A DNA stretch of 64,000 nt from Clostridiales bacterium (GCA_020859985.1 JAJBVD010000016.1:1-64000); one strand, 5' to 3'; positions 27,362-36,875 are shown, numbered from the stretch's first letter. Made by a program: numbers and translations. Notes: generated by a model from the sequence alone, not told the origin.

Positions 27362-27439
27362 ATGTTGAAGATTATGAAAAAGGCAGCTATGTTTCTGGAA
27401 GATTATTATGGAAGCTTCGCAACACCGAATTTTCGCTGA
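27362..27439 (+). CDS. Small protein of 25 residues
   Basis: The frame encodes MLKIMKKAAMFLEDYYGSFA plus five residues. AAGGAGG lies seven bases before the ATG, a near-perfect ribosome site. It sits between a promoter (27211-27239) and a strong terminator (27546-27586), forming a complete transcription unit of about 340 nt. The N-terminal third is basic and hydrophobic and the rest is polar. I do not recognise it. Alternatively the transcript could be a regulatory RNA that happens to carry an ORF, but the ribosome site argues for translation. Confidence 0.6.
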   Translation: MLKIMKKAAMFLEDYYGSFATPNFR

Positions 27440-27545
27440 TCACCGATAAAACGATAATAACGGGCGTTTCTGAATTCTTTGTTCCTCTCACAGCAGGAAC
27501 GTCCTCATCATACATCTGCTTTGCGGATGCATGACAAACATTCAG

Positions 27546-27586
27546 AAAAAAGGAATACCCTTCTGGCGGTGGGTATTCCTTTTTTC
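27546..27586 (+). terminator. Strong intrinsic terminator
   Basis: A perfect 15-bp stem (AAAAAAGGAATACCC and its complement) with a 10-nt loop and a T-run. It closes the mini-gene transcript. Confidence 0.9.
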
Positions 27587-27612
27587 TTGTTTTTTTCTGT
27601 ATTCGAATTTAT

Positions 27613-27765
27613 AATGTGAGCTGAAGAGATTCTCGCTGCTTGCAGTAGAGAAGCTCGAAGCTCAACGAGCAGCTGTGCTGCGAGTAAGAATGTGAGCAAA
27701 AGAGATTCTCTCTGCCTGCAGCAGAGAATCACGAGGCCGGGCGAGCAGCTGTACTGCGAGTAAGA
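27613..27765. repeat. 76-bp tandem duplication
   Basis: Two adjacent copies (from 27613 and 27689), each beginning AATGTGAGC and ending GAGCAGCTGTNCTGCGAGTAAG. The copies differ mainly in the middle. Each contains a GCAGC/GCTGC-type dyad. It lies just upstream of the LacI gene. Confidence 0.8.
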
Positions 27766-27798
27766 ACGAAATGGTGTCTGACATAAGGAGAACCTCTC

Positions 27799-28848
27799 AT
27801 GTCCTTAAAAAAAATAGCCGAAATGACCGGCGTATCAATCTCTACCGTCTCACGGGTCCTGAATAACCGGGATTATAACTGTGCGTCGGAAGAACTAAAA
27901 GATAAGATCTGGGCGGCTGCAAAAGAAATCAGCTATGTGCCAAATGAAAGCGCGCGGAATCTGAAGCTGGGAAACGAAACCCGCCACGCAGTCCCTGTCC
28001 GGAACCTGACCATAATTCTGGAACGGTTTGCCTCACTGGATGACGACCCGTTTTTTCGTGAGTTATTCCGCAGTGTTGAACAGGAAGCATTTGCCTGCGG
28101 CTGCACCATCAGCAGCGTATGCTTTTTGGAGCCGGATATCTCTGCCCTGCGCAAAGAAAAAGCGGACGGCTATATTGTGTTGGGGCGAAGCTCCTCACAA
28201 TTCCTGCAGCGTTTGAAAAAAATCAGCAGGAACATCGTTTCCATCAGCCGGAATCCGACGCAGTTCGAGGTCGATGAAATTATCTGTGACGGAAGAGCCG
28301 CGGCGGTATGCGCGATGGAACATTTGATCAGCAAAGGATATCAGCGCATCGCGTATATCGGCGACTGTTCCTACGAGGACCGCTACGTCGGATACTGCGA
28401 TACTCTGATCCGAAATGGCCTTCCCATGGATTATGCCGCCATTTTTCCCACAGATCAGACAGCAGAAAGCGGCTGTGCCGCGATGAAAAAGCTGCTTGAG
28501 GCCAAAAACGATATCATCGAGGCAGTTTTCTGCGCAAATGACGCCACAGCCATCGGCGCTCTGCAGGGTTGGCATGAATATCTGACTGATGCAGGTCGGG
28601 CAGGAAACGACATATCCGCATCCGGTCCGACTGTACGTAAAAACGCCGGCAGAATGCCGGCGCTGATCTCTATAGACAATATCAAAGCAGCGGAAGAAGT
28701 GACGCCCGCTCTGACCACGGTTCACGTCCCTCACGAGGATATGGGCAAAGCAGCTGTAAAAGTTCTGCTTGACCGCATACAAAGAGGGCATACGGAAAAG
28801 CTGCGCGTAGAATTTCCCAGCCATCTGGTGGTGCGGGAAAGCTGCTAA
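27799..28848 (+). CDS. LacI-family transcriptional regulator
   Basis: 349 residues: HTH at 1-25 (LKKIAEMTGVSISTVSRVLNN), hinge YVPNESARNLKLG, and a periplasmic-binding-like sugar domain. AAGGAGAA precedes the ATG. It ends two bp from the convergent GH53 gene, so it probably controls galactan or arabinogalactan genes; a LacI-like site lies upstream of GH53. The hinge residue pattern is normal for DNA-bending LacI proteins. Confidence 0.92.
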   Translation: MSLKKIAEMTGVSISTVSRVLNNRDYNCASEELKDKIWAAAKEISYVPNESARNLKLGNETRHAVPVRNLTIILERFASLDDDPFFRELFRSVEQEAFACGCTISSVCFLEPDISALRKEKADGYIVLGRSSSQFLQRLKKISRNIVSISRNPTQFEVDEIICDGRAAAVCAMEHLISKGYQRIAYIGDCSYEDRYVGYCDTLIRNGLPMDYAAIFPTDQTAESGCAAMKKLLEAKNDIIEAVFCANDATAIGALQGWHEYLTDAGRAGNDISASGPTVRKNAGRMPALISIDNIKAAEEVTPALTTVHVPHEDMGKAAVKVLLDRIQRGHTEKLRVEFPSHLVVRESC

Positions 28849-28850
28849 AG

Positions 28851-30155
28851 TCAGCTCTCTTCTCCAATCACCTGAAGCGCCGGCAGTGCGTTCCCATCGT
28901 AATCAAACAACGCCTGATTCGCCCACTCGTTTCCATACGGTCCCGGCTCCTGAATGTATGCGCAGGAAGCCGCGTTCGCCCAGCCTACATTTGGCACCGG
29001 AAGCCACGCCGGTTCCCAGTAGATGAAGCCGCAGCCCAGATTGTCCGGCACCTGCCGGATTACCCTGATGCAGTCTCTCATGAAATCTACCTGCCCCTGC
29101 GGGGTCATCGGATACGGTACCTGCGCGGCAATTTCCGGTTTTGTCGCCATACCCTTGCGCTCCCCGGGCGCGAGCTTTTCATACGCGGCATAATCCTCCA
29201 TGGTGAATCCCATTGAGACCTCCGCCACGACCAGCTTTTTTCCATAGCGCTTTGCAATGTCATCCATGTTATTCTGCAGCATATCCAGCGTTCCGTGCCA
29301 GAACGGATAATAAGACAGACCGATATACTCAAAGTCTTCCCCGCCATTTGCAAAATAATGATCAAACCAACTGCGGTAAAGCGCATTGTTGCCGCCGTTG
29401 TCGAGATGGATCATGACGGGGATTTTATTCTCAGGCGCAGCTTCCGGGGCTGCTGTTTCTTTAGCGATATCCGAACCAATCCCGAAATCTTGCCCTTTCT
29501 CAAAATCTCTCACCGCACGGATTCCTGCGCTCACAAATGCCGCCACGTTTTTATACGCATGTTCAAGCGCCTGATCCGATGATGCCGGTCTTCCGTCACT
29601 GTTTCCCATTCCCGTATCGGAATATTTCTCTGCGCTTTCACCTGCTCCGGCAGAGGAATTTTCTGCCAGCAGTTTCCTGCGCGGGGACAGTTCCCCCAGC
29701 GGCCACAACAGCCCGTTTGACAGTTCGTTCCCGACCGCCACCATCTGCGGTACGATATCTTCCTCGCGACAGCGGTTCAGAATCTGCAGGGTGTATTCAT
29801 ACACTGCCTGTTCCAGTTCTTTTTCATTCATACCGCGCCATGCCTTCGGCACACGCTGTTTCCCGGGATCCGCCCAGAAATCACTGTAATGAAAATCCAG
29901 CAGCCAGCCAACACCCAGTTTTTTTGCCCGCTTTGCAAGCGCCAGCACCGTCTCAATATCTCCGCCGCCTGCGCCGTAAGGGTTCCCATTTTCATCGAAT
30001 GGATCATTCCACAGGCGCAGCCGCACCAGATTCATGCCATAGCCCTGCAGAATTTCCATGGCATCTGCCTGCTGCCCGTTGTCAAAAAATTTACCGCCGT
30101 TTTCTTCCACCGCCTGCAGCGTGGAAAGATCCATTCCTGTAATCCAGTTATTCAT
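28851..30155 (-). CDS. GH53 endo-beta-1,4-galactanase, apparently cytoplasmic
   Basis: About 434 residues. WITGMDLSTLQAVEENGGKF and GMNLVRLRLWNDPF are GH53 signatures. The acid/base Glu is in AVGNELSNG (about 143) and the nucleophile Glu in VVAEVSMGF (about 311). It cleaves beta-1,4-galactan or short galacto-oligosaccharides. There is no signal peptide, so it likely acts on imported oligosaccharides. Residues about 165-230 hold a Ser/Ala-rich insertion. The ATG at 30155 follows AGGGG; an ATG at 30161 is also possible. Confidence 0.9.
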   Translation of the reverse strand: MNNWITGMDLSTLQAVEENGGKFFDNGQQADAMEILQGYGMNLVRLRLWNDPFDENGNPYGAGGGDIETVLALAKRAKKLGVGWLLDFHYSDFWADPGKQRVPKAWRGMNEKELEQAVYEYTLQILNRCREEDIVPQMVAVGNELSNGLLWPLGELSPRRKLLAENSSAGAGESAEKYSDTGMGNSDGRPASSDQALEHAYKNVAAFVSAGIRAVRDFEKGQDFGIGSDIAKETAAPEAAPENKIPVMIHLDNGGNNALYRSWFDHYFANGGEDFEYIGLSYYPFWHGTLDMLQNNMDDIAKRYGKKLVVAEVSMGFTMEDYAAYEKLAPGERKGMATKPEIAAQVPYPMTPQGQVDFMRDCIRVIRQVPDNLGCGFIYWEPAWLPVPNVGWANAASCAYIQEPGPYGNEWANQALFDYDGNALPALQVIGEES

Positions 30156-30181
30156 AATCATCCCCTGTAACGAAAACTGCC

Positions 30182-30195
30182 GCGAAACCGTTTAC
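30182..30195 (-). promoter_or_regulatory. Putative LacI-type operator upstream of GH53
   Basis: GCGAAACCGTTTAC shares the ACCGTTT core of the mal operators at 38.1-38.3 kb. A partial second site (TACGGTTTC) lies at 30222-30230. Confidence 0.45.
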
Positions 30196-30260
30196 TCTTC
30201 TTCCATACACCGGCTCGAATATACGGTTTCAAGGCAGTTATATTCATCCCATTTACACTG

Positions 30261-30494
30261 TCATCCCTCTGAGAAGTCCTCGAAATCCTTCTCCTCAAAC
30301 CGCCGCATCATCGCGCCGTAGCGGAAACGCGCCATCTGGTTTTTCTCCAGAACGTCTTCCTCACTGCCGCGGTACTGACAGCGGATGCAGTAATATTCTT
30401 TCTTTTCCTTATCATAGAACATATCCAGATCCAGGTCTCTCATAAAGCAGGACGGACAGCGATAATTTAATTTGCCTTTTCCAGATTGAGCCAT
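30261..30494 (-). CDS. Small zinc-ribbon protein
   Basis: 77 residues with CPSC and CIRC knuckles spaced about 20 residues apart (YRCPSCFMRD ... EYYCIRCQYRG), consistent with a single zinc ribbon, followed by an acidic tail. It overlaps the end of the upstream 652-residue gene by 28 bp, yet AAGGAGG lies ten bases before this ATG, so the start is well supported and translation is coupled. The function is unknown; many such proteins are small nucleic-acid or protein-binding factors. Confidence 0.72.
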   Translation of the reverse strand: MAQSGKGKLNYRCPSCFMRDLDLDMFYDKEKKEYYCIRCQYRGSEEDVLEKNQMARFRYGAMMRRFEEKDFEDFSEG

Positions 30495-32425
30495 GTCGTG
30501 AATACCTCCTTCTCACATAATTTCCCAGTATAGCCAATTGTGAACATCGGGCTGAATGCGTATCCTTCTTTGATATAACCGGCCTTGTCCCTGCCCTCAC
30601 AAGTCATGGAGACTACCGTCTCGATCGGCGGTACAACACAAGCCGAACGGTCCGCTCCTTCAAGGGATGCTTCGCGGCATTTGTACTCGTAAGGAATCTC
30701 TGTCTTTTCTCCGCCTTTCGTCAGGCTTAAGGTCAGACTGGACATATCCTCCGTGTACTCGGTCGTGCCGTAGCACCCTACCATGTACTCATTAATTGTG
30801 ATGTCAGCTGCATCCATCTCCGATGCGTCCACTCCATCCGCCGGTGTGATCTCCAGCACCTTCCGGTCGATGCGGATGCTGCCGGTACCCTCGATAAAGG
30901 TCATCACTGTCTGCAGCTTTACAGTCAGATCCGAGAACTCAATGTCTACCGGATCCAGCGTCAGGATGCGGTTTTTCGGAGCATTCTCACCGCTGCATCC
31001 GATTCCCGCGGTTTCATTTTTCATTGCGGCATCTGCAGACTGCTTTGAGGCAATCTCTTCTTCAGAAAGATTTTCCTCCGAGAAGTGCGCCTTCGTGCGG
31101 CAAAGGCAGAGATCAACCTCCTCGCCGTTGTGGCAGATCTTCGCGCTGCGGATGGTGCCTTCTCCCGCATAATGGGTAAAGTATCCGGCGCGGTATTTTT
31201 CCTGAATCAGGAACGGGTAGCTCGCGTCCTGGATATGCGGTGTGCCGATGCCGACCGGCCAGTTCAGCTTTGCCACATACGGGCGCAGGTCAACGATCGC
31301 GCCGCCCTGATCCATATTGACGCCCGCGCGCATATACGGGTCGCAGTACCAGAACACCTGCTTTTTGCTTCCATAGAGAATATCTCGCCAGAGCGCGCAT
31401 TCCGGCTCCGTGTAGGACTTCTTCTGACGGTAATAGTCCGCGAACTCGCTCATTGTCATGTCAATCAGCTTGCCCTCTTTTTTCAGCTTGCCGTAATACG
31501 CGCAGCCGTCCTCGTAGGATTTGAGCAGCAGGTCATACGGTGCCTCCCAGCGGCCCATCTTGTTCATCCAGCCCGGTCCCACGAACATCATATTGTAAGA
31601 GTAACCGTTGTTGAACTTTGCCTGATAGCGGTACTGGTCGATCAGATTGTAGAGATACGGATATTCCCAGGTCTCGGTATCGTAGATCATGCCGCGCAGC
31701 ACGTTCTGCGGATGGGTACCGAAGTTCGAACCGTTGCCGTCATAGCAGGCAATCAGGTCACGGCTCAGGTGCGGGATTGCCACAATGCCGGAATCCTCCG
31801 CCTCATTCGCCGCCGGAGCGTGCGTGTTCTGCTTTGACGGGATCCACGGAGCCCAGGGGCCGCCGTCCATAAAGGTATACCAGCTGTTGTTGCAGGTATG
31901 GTAAGCCTTCGGGCCTTCCTCCCAGCAGGTCGCCACCGCGCACTTCACAGACGGATAAGTTTCCTTGATGTAATTCGTCAGCTCCGCATCCATGTAATAG
32001 GAACCGGTTGACTCCGGATAGAAACCGAAGCACTCGTGGAATTTCTCAAACACATCCTGCACGATCGCCTTTTTATCTTCCATGGAGAACATCCAGATGC
32101 AGAAATCTTTCGTCTTATATTTCTCGCGGAACTCCTCGCACGGCAGGCCGAGCAGTGTCAGCGCAATCTCATCACCGTATTTCTCATGATGCTCCTTCGC
32201 AAGCGCGATCGCCTCCTCATTGAACAGGCTGGCGTAGGTCATCTCAATTGTTGTTTTTAAACCGTTCTTGTGCGCACACTCCTGCTGTGTCTTAAAAATA
32301 TCAAGATTTTCCGTCAGCAGCTCCTTGCGTCCGATATCCTCCGCTTTCCCGTGGCCGGTCACCTTTTCGGCATACTCCGGCACCATCTCAGGGCGATGGA
32401 TAATATTTACAACAAATTTGTCCAT
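30467..32425 (-). CDS. Uncharacterised 652-residue protein in the glycan locus
   Basis: No family is recognised with confidence. There is no signal peptide or membrane helix, so it is cytoplasmic. Residues 1-270 look like an alpha/beta barrel with aromatic-rich loops (YPESTGSYYMDAELTNYI, FMDGGPWAPWIPSK, MMFVGPGWMNKMG). The C-terminal part (about 440-640) is beta-rich (TLDPVDIEFSDLTVKL, SSLTLSLTKGG). A new or little-studied glycan-active enzyme (hydrolase, lyase or deacetylase-like) is plausible from its place between GH13/MalEFG and GH53. GGAGAAAGAC precedes the ATG. Confidence 0.75.
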   Translation of the reverse strand: MDKFVVNIIHRPEMVPEYAEKVTGHGKAEDIGRKELLTENLDIFKTQQECAHKNGLKTTIEMTYASLFNEEAIALAKEHHEKYGDEIALTLLGLPCEEFREKYKTKDFCIWMFSMEDKKAIVQDVFEKFHECFGFYPESTGSYYMDAELTNYIKETYPSVKCAVATCWEEGPKAYHTCNNSWYTFMDGGPWAPWIPSKQNTHAPAANEAEDSGIVAIPHLSRDLIACYDGNGSNFGTHPQNVLRGMIYDTETWEYPYLYNLIDQYRYQAKFNNGYSYNMMFVGPGWMNKMGRWEAPYDLLLKSYEDGCAYYGKLKKEGKLIDMTMSEFADYYRQKKSYTEPECALWRDILYGSKKQVFWYCDPYMRAGVNMDQGGAIVDLRPYVAKLNWPVGIGTPHIQDASYPFLIQEKYRAGYFTHYAGEGTIRSAKICHNGEEVDLCLCRTKAHFSEENLSEEEIASKQSADAAMKNETAGIGCSGENAPKNRILTLDPVDIEFSDLTVKLQTVMTFIEGTGSIRIDRKVLEITPADGVDASEMDAADITINEYMVGCYGTTEYTEDMSSLTLSLTKGGEKTEIPYEYKCREASLEGADRSACVVPPIETVVSMTCEGRDKAGYIKEGYAFSPMFTIGYTGKLCEKEVFTTWLNLEKAN

Positions 32426-32540
32426 GTCTTTCTCCTCTCCTGTGGTATTTTTCCTGTAAAACCTTTTTATAAATCACTGAAAAATCCCGTAGTTACAATT
32501 CGTGGTTACAATTTTTATCAGACTGGCAAAAACGGTAATG

Positions 32541-34277
32541 CTACCGCAGCACCAGAATCGACTGCGCCGGCAGCACTGCCACATCATCTGCAAGCATGAT
32601 CTCCTCATCGTTCAGCGTCAGATATCCGCTGACTTCCATCCCGGATAAAGCAGTCCCGGCCAGGTTCATCTCCACCTCGTCATCCGAAGTGTTGTACAGG
32701 ATCGCGATCGTACTCTCCTCCCATGTTTTCAGAATAGCCGCGGTATTGCCATCACAGAGCTCCTCCACTTTTTCAATCGTCCCCCGCGCGATCTCCGGAT
32801 TCGCATCGCGCAGCGCGATGGCGCGTTTGTAATAATTCAGGATCGAGGTCTCATCCGCAAGCTGTTCGTCCACAGCCGCAAAGGAAGAAGTAATTCCTTC
32901 CTCCGCATCAGCCGGACCATCTGTCATACCGGTATCATCCGTATCCGACCAGATCATGGGAAGGCGTTTGTTCTCATCCGCGGTTCCCTTGCTCTTCATA
33001 CCGATTTCTTCGCCATAATAGATAAAGGTGCTTCCGCTCATCGTCATCAGCAGTCCGGCCGCCATTTTCACATCATTTTCGTCCGAAACCAGCGCATTGG
33101 AAATACGCCCGGTGTCGTGGTTCGAGATAAATGCAGCATCGATATAATCCAGATTCTCCGCGGAAAAATCCTCCTGCCACTGGATCATCGAATCAACCAG
33201 ACTCGACACCTTCAGCGTGCCTCTTGCCGCTTTGATCAGCTTGCCTTCCGCCTCTGCCATGTCAAAGTTGAACATACTGGGCGTCCCGCTCGCATAGTAA
33301 GCAGCAATCGTCGTCTCATTCGCCCACACTTCTGATACCATATAGAAATCCGGGTCAAGCGTCAGGCAGTACGAATACAGCCAGTTCAGCACTTCCGTAT
33401 TGAAAGCAGTGTCACTCTCCTCAAAGTGCAGCGCCGCATCCATGCGGAAACCGTCCACGCCCATGTCAATCCACCAGGCCGCGATATCTTCCATATCCGC
33501 GCGCAGCGCCTCATTGGAAAGATCCAAATCCGGCATTTCCGACCAGAACGTGCCCTCATAATACCAGGTCGAACTGCCCGTCACAGGAATTTCATAGTAA
33601 TCGCTGTTCTCCTGCGTCTGTGAAAAATGATAATAACCCACATAAGGACAAACGTTTTCATCCGGCTCCTCTCCTTCATCCAAAGACGCCAGATACTCGC
33701 AGGCCGTCTGGAACCACTCGTGCTGCGAGGATGTGTGATTGATCACAAAATCAATAACCACCCGGATTCCCCGCTCATGGCACTCCTCAATCAGAGCCTG
33801 AAAATCCTCAATCGTTCCATACTCTTCATCAATCCCATAATAATCCGTCACATCGTATTTATGATAGGTAGTCGAAGGCATCACCGGCATCAGCCAGATT
33901 CCGTCAAACCCCATCTCCTCGATGTAATCCAGCTTTTCCCGGACGCCGTTCAGGTCGCCGATGCCGTCTCCGTCGGAATCGTAGAAGGAATACACAAAGA
34001 TTTCATAGTAGTTGCGGTAATTATCATCGAGGGCTTCTGTCATCATCCCTGCTGTTTCCGCAGCCTCAGTTCCAGTCGTTTCTGTTTCAGCAATTTCAGA
34101 ATCGGTGATATCGCTGTCTGATGCCGCCATTACCGGCACCGTCTGCCCAAAGCAGGCCGAAATTGCCAGAAAAAACACCGGCAACAGGTATTTCAGCCTG
34201 CTGCCGGTTGCTTTCCTTTTTTGCCAGAAAACAGCGGACAGAGTAGAAAACGCCCTCTCGCATGCGTTGTTTCTCAT
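32541..34277 (-). CDS. Secreted GH13 alpha-amylase-family enzyme
   Basis: 578 residues. The N-terminal export signal (hydrophobic segment about 28-45) contains ISAC, which fits a lipobox. The GH13 barrel starts YEIFVYSFYDSDGDGIGDL, with VIDFVINHTS (region I), nucleophile DGFRMDAALHF (about 279), Glu in VSEVWANE (about 313) and SNHDTGR (about 387). A C-terminal beta domain follows. It degrades starch or maltodextrin at the cell surface, feeding the adjacent MalEFG-type importer. Confidence 0.92.
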   Translation of the reverse strand: MRNNACERAFSTLSAVFWQKRKATGSRLKYLLPVFFLAISACFGQTVPVMAASDSDITDSEIAETETTGTEAAETAGMMTEALDDNYRNYYEIFVYSFYDSDGDGIGDLNGVREKLDYIEEMGFDGIWLMPVMPSTTYHKYDVTDYYGIDEEYGTIEDFQALIEECHERGIRVVIDFVINHTSSQHEWFQTACEYLASLDEGEEPDENVCPYVGYYHFSQTQENSDYYEIPVTGSSTWYYEGTFWSEMPDLDLSNEALRADMEDIAAWWIDMGVDGFRMDAALHFEESDTAFNTEVLNWLYSYCLTLDPDFYMVSEVWANETTIAAYYASGTPSMFNFDMAEAEGKLIKAARGTLKVSSLVDSMIQWQEDFSAENLDYIDAAFISNHDTGRISNALVSDENDVKMAAGLLMTMSGSTFIYYGEEIGMKSKGTADENKRLPMIWSDTDDTGMTDGPADAEEGITSSFAAVDEQLADETSILNYYKRAIALRDANPEIARGTIEKVEELCDGNTAAILKTWEESTIAILYNTSDDEVEMNLAGTALSGMEVSGYLTLNDEEIMLADDVAVLPAQSILVLR

Positions 34278-34310
34278 TCTGTTCCCAAAGCCTCTTATCT
34301 TTCTTAAAAC

Positions 34311-35186
34311 TCAGCCCTTCACAGCGCCGCCGGTCACGCCTTCTACATAATACTTCTGCAGGCACATGAACAGGATCGTCACCGGGATGGCAACAAGAAC
34401 GCCGCCCGCACAGAATCTGGTGTAGTAACCCTGATAGTCGTTCGTCCATACCCAGCGCGTCAACGCCACAGCCACGTTGTAGCTGTCGCTGTAACCAAAC
34501 GCCACATAAGACGCGAACACGTAATCGCACCACGGAGCCATAAATGCCGTCAGCGCGGTGTAGATGATGATCGGCTTCGTCAGCGGCATGATGATCGTCA
34601 TCATAATGCGCGCACTGGAAGCGCCGTCAATCCGTGCTGCTTCATCCAGAGCTTTCGGGATCGTATCAAAATAGCCCTTGCACACATAATAGCCCATGCC
34701 CGAACTTGCAACAGTCACAAGAATCAAGCCGGGGATCGCACCCGCCTGTGTCAAGCCAAACTGTTTTAACAGGAAATACAGGCAGATCATCGTCAGGAAT
34801 CCGGGGAACATACCCAGGATCAGCCACAGCTGCATCATGGCTTCTCTTCCCTTAAAGCGGGACCTGGATAACGCATAGGCCACACCCACGATCATAATCG
34901 TGTTCAGGATTGCCACAAAAATAGCAATAACCAATGTATTCAGATACCATTTCGGGAAAGAACTCTCCGAGCCGAACAGCCACGTATAGTTATCCAGTGA
35001 AAATTCTTTCGGAATAAAATAGGCTACCATTCCGCCATATTCAGTCGCATAGGAGCGGAAGCTCTGCAGCACCAGCCCGACAAACGGGAACAGCCAGATA
35101 ATGCTCATGAGAATGAGAATAACATAAATAACTATATTGACCGTCCGGTTATGCCCGCTTTGTGATCTTAATTTCTTCTCATTCAT
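34311..35186 (-). CDS. MalG-type sugar ABC permease
   Basis: 291 residues with six helices; EAA loop ALDEAARIDGASSARIMMTI and the conserved C-terminal GGAVKG of CUT1 permeases. The start codon shares a base with the MalF stop (TAATG). Partner of the MalF-type permease for maltodextrin-like sugars. Confidence 0.92.
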   Translation of the reverse strand: MNEKKLRSQSGHNRTVNIVIYVILILMSIIWLFPFVGLVLQSFRSYATEYGGMVAYFIPKEFSLDNYTWLFGSESSFPKWYLNTLVIAIFVAILNTIMIVGVAYALSRSRFKGREAMMQLWLILGMFPGFLTMICLYFLLKQFGLTQAGAIPGLILVTVASSGMGYYVCKGYFDTIPKALDEAARIDGASSARIMMTIIMPLTKPIIIYTALTAFMAPWCDYVFASYVAFGYSDSYNVAVALTRWVWTNDYQGYYTRFCAGGVLVAIPVTILFMCLQKYYVEGVTGGAVKG

Positions 35187-36589
35187 TATTGGAATCCCTC
35201 CTCATCTCTCACGGACGGCAGTATCCGGTACACAACCAGGGAAATGATCGCCGTAACCGCAAATACCATGATACCGATCACAGCTGCCATACGGTAGTTC
35301 GTGTCGTTCACAGTCAGCTTATACAGCCAGGTAATCAGCAGGTCTGTGTAGCCCGCGCCGCCCGACAGATTCATGGATGTCGGGTTGCCCTGTGTCAACA
35401 GGTAAATCACGTTGAAATTGTTCAGATTGCCGGTAAATGATGTCAGCAAATACGGTCCCAATACAAAGAACATATACGGAAGAGTGATCTTACGGAACAT
35501 CTGCCAGCCGTTTGCGCCGTCAATCCTCGCACTCTCATAGAGGTCTTCAGGAATATTCATCAGGATACCGGTCGTCATCAGCATCATGTACGGGACACCG
35601 ATCCAGACATTGATCAGAATGATCAGGATCCGTGAATACATGGCATTCGACCAGAATGGAATGTACGTCTTGATAATTCCCCATTGCAGCAGGTACGTGT
35701 TCACCAGGCCATCGTTTGCGAACATTTTATACATATACAACAGAGATACGAACTGAGGAACCGCGATCGTCATGACCAGAATCGTTCTCCACAGCTTTTT
35801 GAAACGTATCCCTTTTCTGTTGATCATCATCGCGACACCAAGGCCCAGGAAGAAATTCAGAAAGGTTGCGAAGAACGCCCAAACAAGAGTCCAGGCCAAT
35901 ACCGTGAGGAAGGTAGACCCAAACCCGGACGATCCAACCGAAAACAGATTCTTAAAGTTCTCCAGACCGACCCACCAGAACAGGTTCGTAGGAGACTGAT
36001 GATCCGCATCATAATTGGTAAAAGCGATGCAGATCATAAAAATGATCGGCAGGATCACAAATACGAACACACCGACATTCGGCAATGCCAGAAGTGTAAT
36101 ATGAAACCGCTCATCCAGAAGAGATTTCAGATCCTGTCGGCCTGTCGGAAGTGCTTTTCCTGCTTCCAGAGTTTCCCGTATCCGCATCTGCTGTGCGACA
36201 TTCATTCTCCAGACATAGACAAACGCAATGATCACAAATATGGTCAGAATACCATACAACAGAATCAGAAAACTGTTATCCCCATATACCGTGATCGGAA
36301 CAATACCACTCTTGTCAACATAAGATTCCACCGTACCCAGTGTAGGAAGCTTCACCAGATAACCGGCTCCAAAAGATACCATATAATAAATAAACAAAAT
36401 CTCCAGCGCCAGAAACAACACACCTCGCAGGATCTGTCTGTGAACCAGCTGGCCAAATCCCATAATTACGAAAGACAGCTTTGCAGTCCAGTCGCCATCT
36501 CTGAATGTTGTACCGATCTCAGCAATGTTTCTGCCAAATCTTGTGAAGCCTCTGCTGATGCTGGAAGAAAGCCCTTTTTTCTCATTCAT
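35186..36589 (-). CDS. MalF-type sugar ABC permease
   Basis: About 467 residues, long like MalF, with two extra N-terminal helices (about 35-90) before the CUT1 core and EAA loop LYESARIDGANGWQMFRKI. I chose the ATG at 36589 (AAGG five bases upstream); a GTG at 36601 is an alternative. No cognate ATPase is encoded nearby. Confidence 0.92.
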   Translation of the reverse strand: MNEKKGLSSSISRGFTRFGRNIAEIGTTFRDGDWTAKLSFVIMGFGQLVHRQILRGVLFLALEILFIYYMVSFGAGYLVKLPTLGTVESYVDKSGIVPITVYGDNSFLILLYGILTIFVIIAFVYVWRMNVAQQMRIRETLEAGKALPTGRQDLKSLLDERFHITLLALPNVGVFVFVILPIIFMICIAFTNYDADHQSPTNLFWWVGLENFKNLFSVGSSGFGSTFLTVLAWTLVWAFFATFLNFFLGLGVAMMINRKGIRFKKLWRTILVMTIAVPQFVSLLYMYKMFANDGLVNTYLLQWGIIKTYIPFWSNAMYSRILIILINVWIGVPYMMLMTTGILMNIPEDLYESARIDGANGWQMFRKITLPYMFFVLGPYLLTSFTGNLNNFNVIYLLTQGNPTSMNLSGGAGYTDLLITWLYKLTVNDTNYRMAAVIGIMVFAVTAIISLVVYRILPSVRDEEGFQ

Positions 36590-36770
36590 TGCGGCCTTCA
36601 CCCTCCCTTACCGTCTTTACATCCGCCCTCATGCAGACCGAAAATCTGCTGCAGATGTTACCTATAGTAAACAACGTAAGTCGTTCATGTCCCGTATCGC
36701 GCTTTGATTCAGGACGCCGACCGCGTCCTGCGCTCAACGCAGTTTCCCTGACGCGGCTTCCCATATATCA

Positions 36771-36798
36771 GTACAGACCGCCAGCTGACGGTCTGTAC
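36771..36798 (-). repeat. Intercistronic hairpin between malE- and malF-type genes
   Basis: GTACAGACCG and CGGTCTGTAC form a perfect 10-bp stem with an 8-nt loop and no T-run. It probably protects the binding-protein message. The rest of 36602-36875 shows no gene. Confidence 0.6.
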
Positions 36799-36875
36799 CA
36801 AATATCTTTCATCTATTACCATCTGTTTTCAAAATATTCACAGATGATTTCATAAAGCCATCACTTCTGCAAGTC

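Noticed and set aside
27205-27534. 109-codon frame over the mini-gene
   Set aside because: Different frame with no ribosome site; the 25-codon frame with AAGGAGG is better supported.
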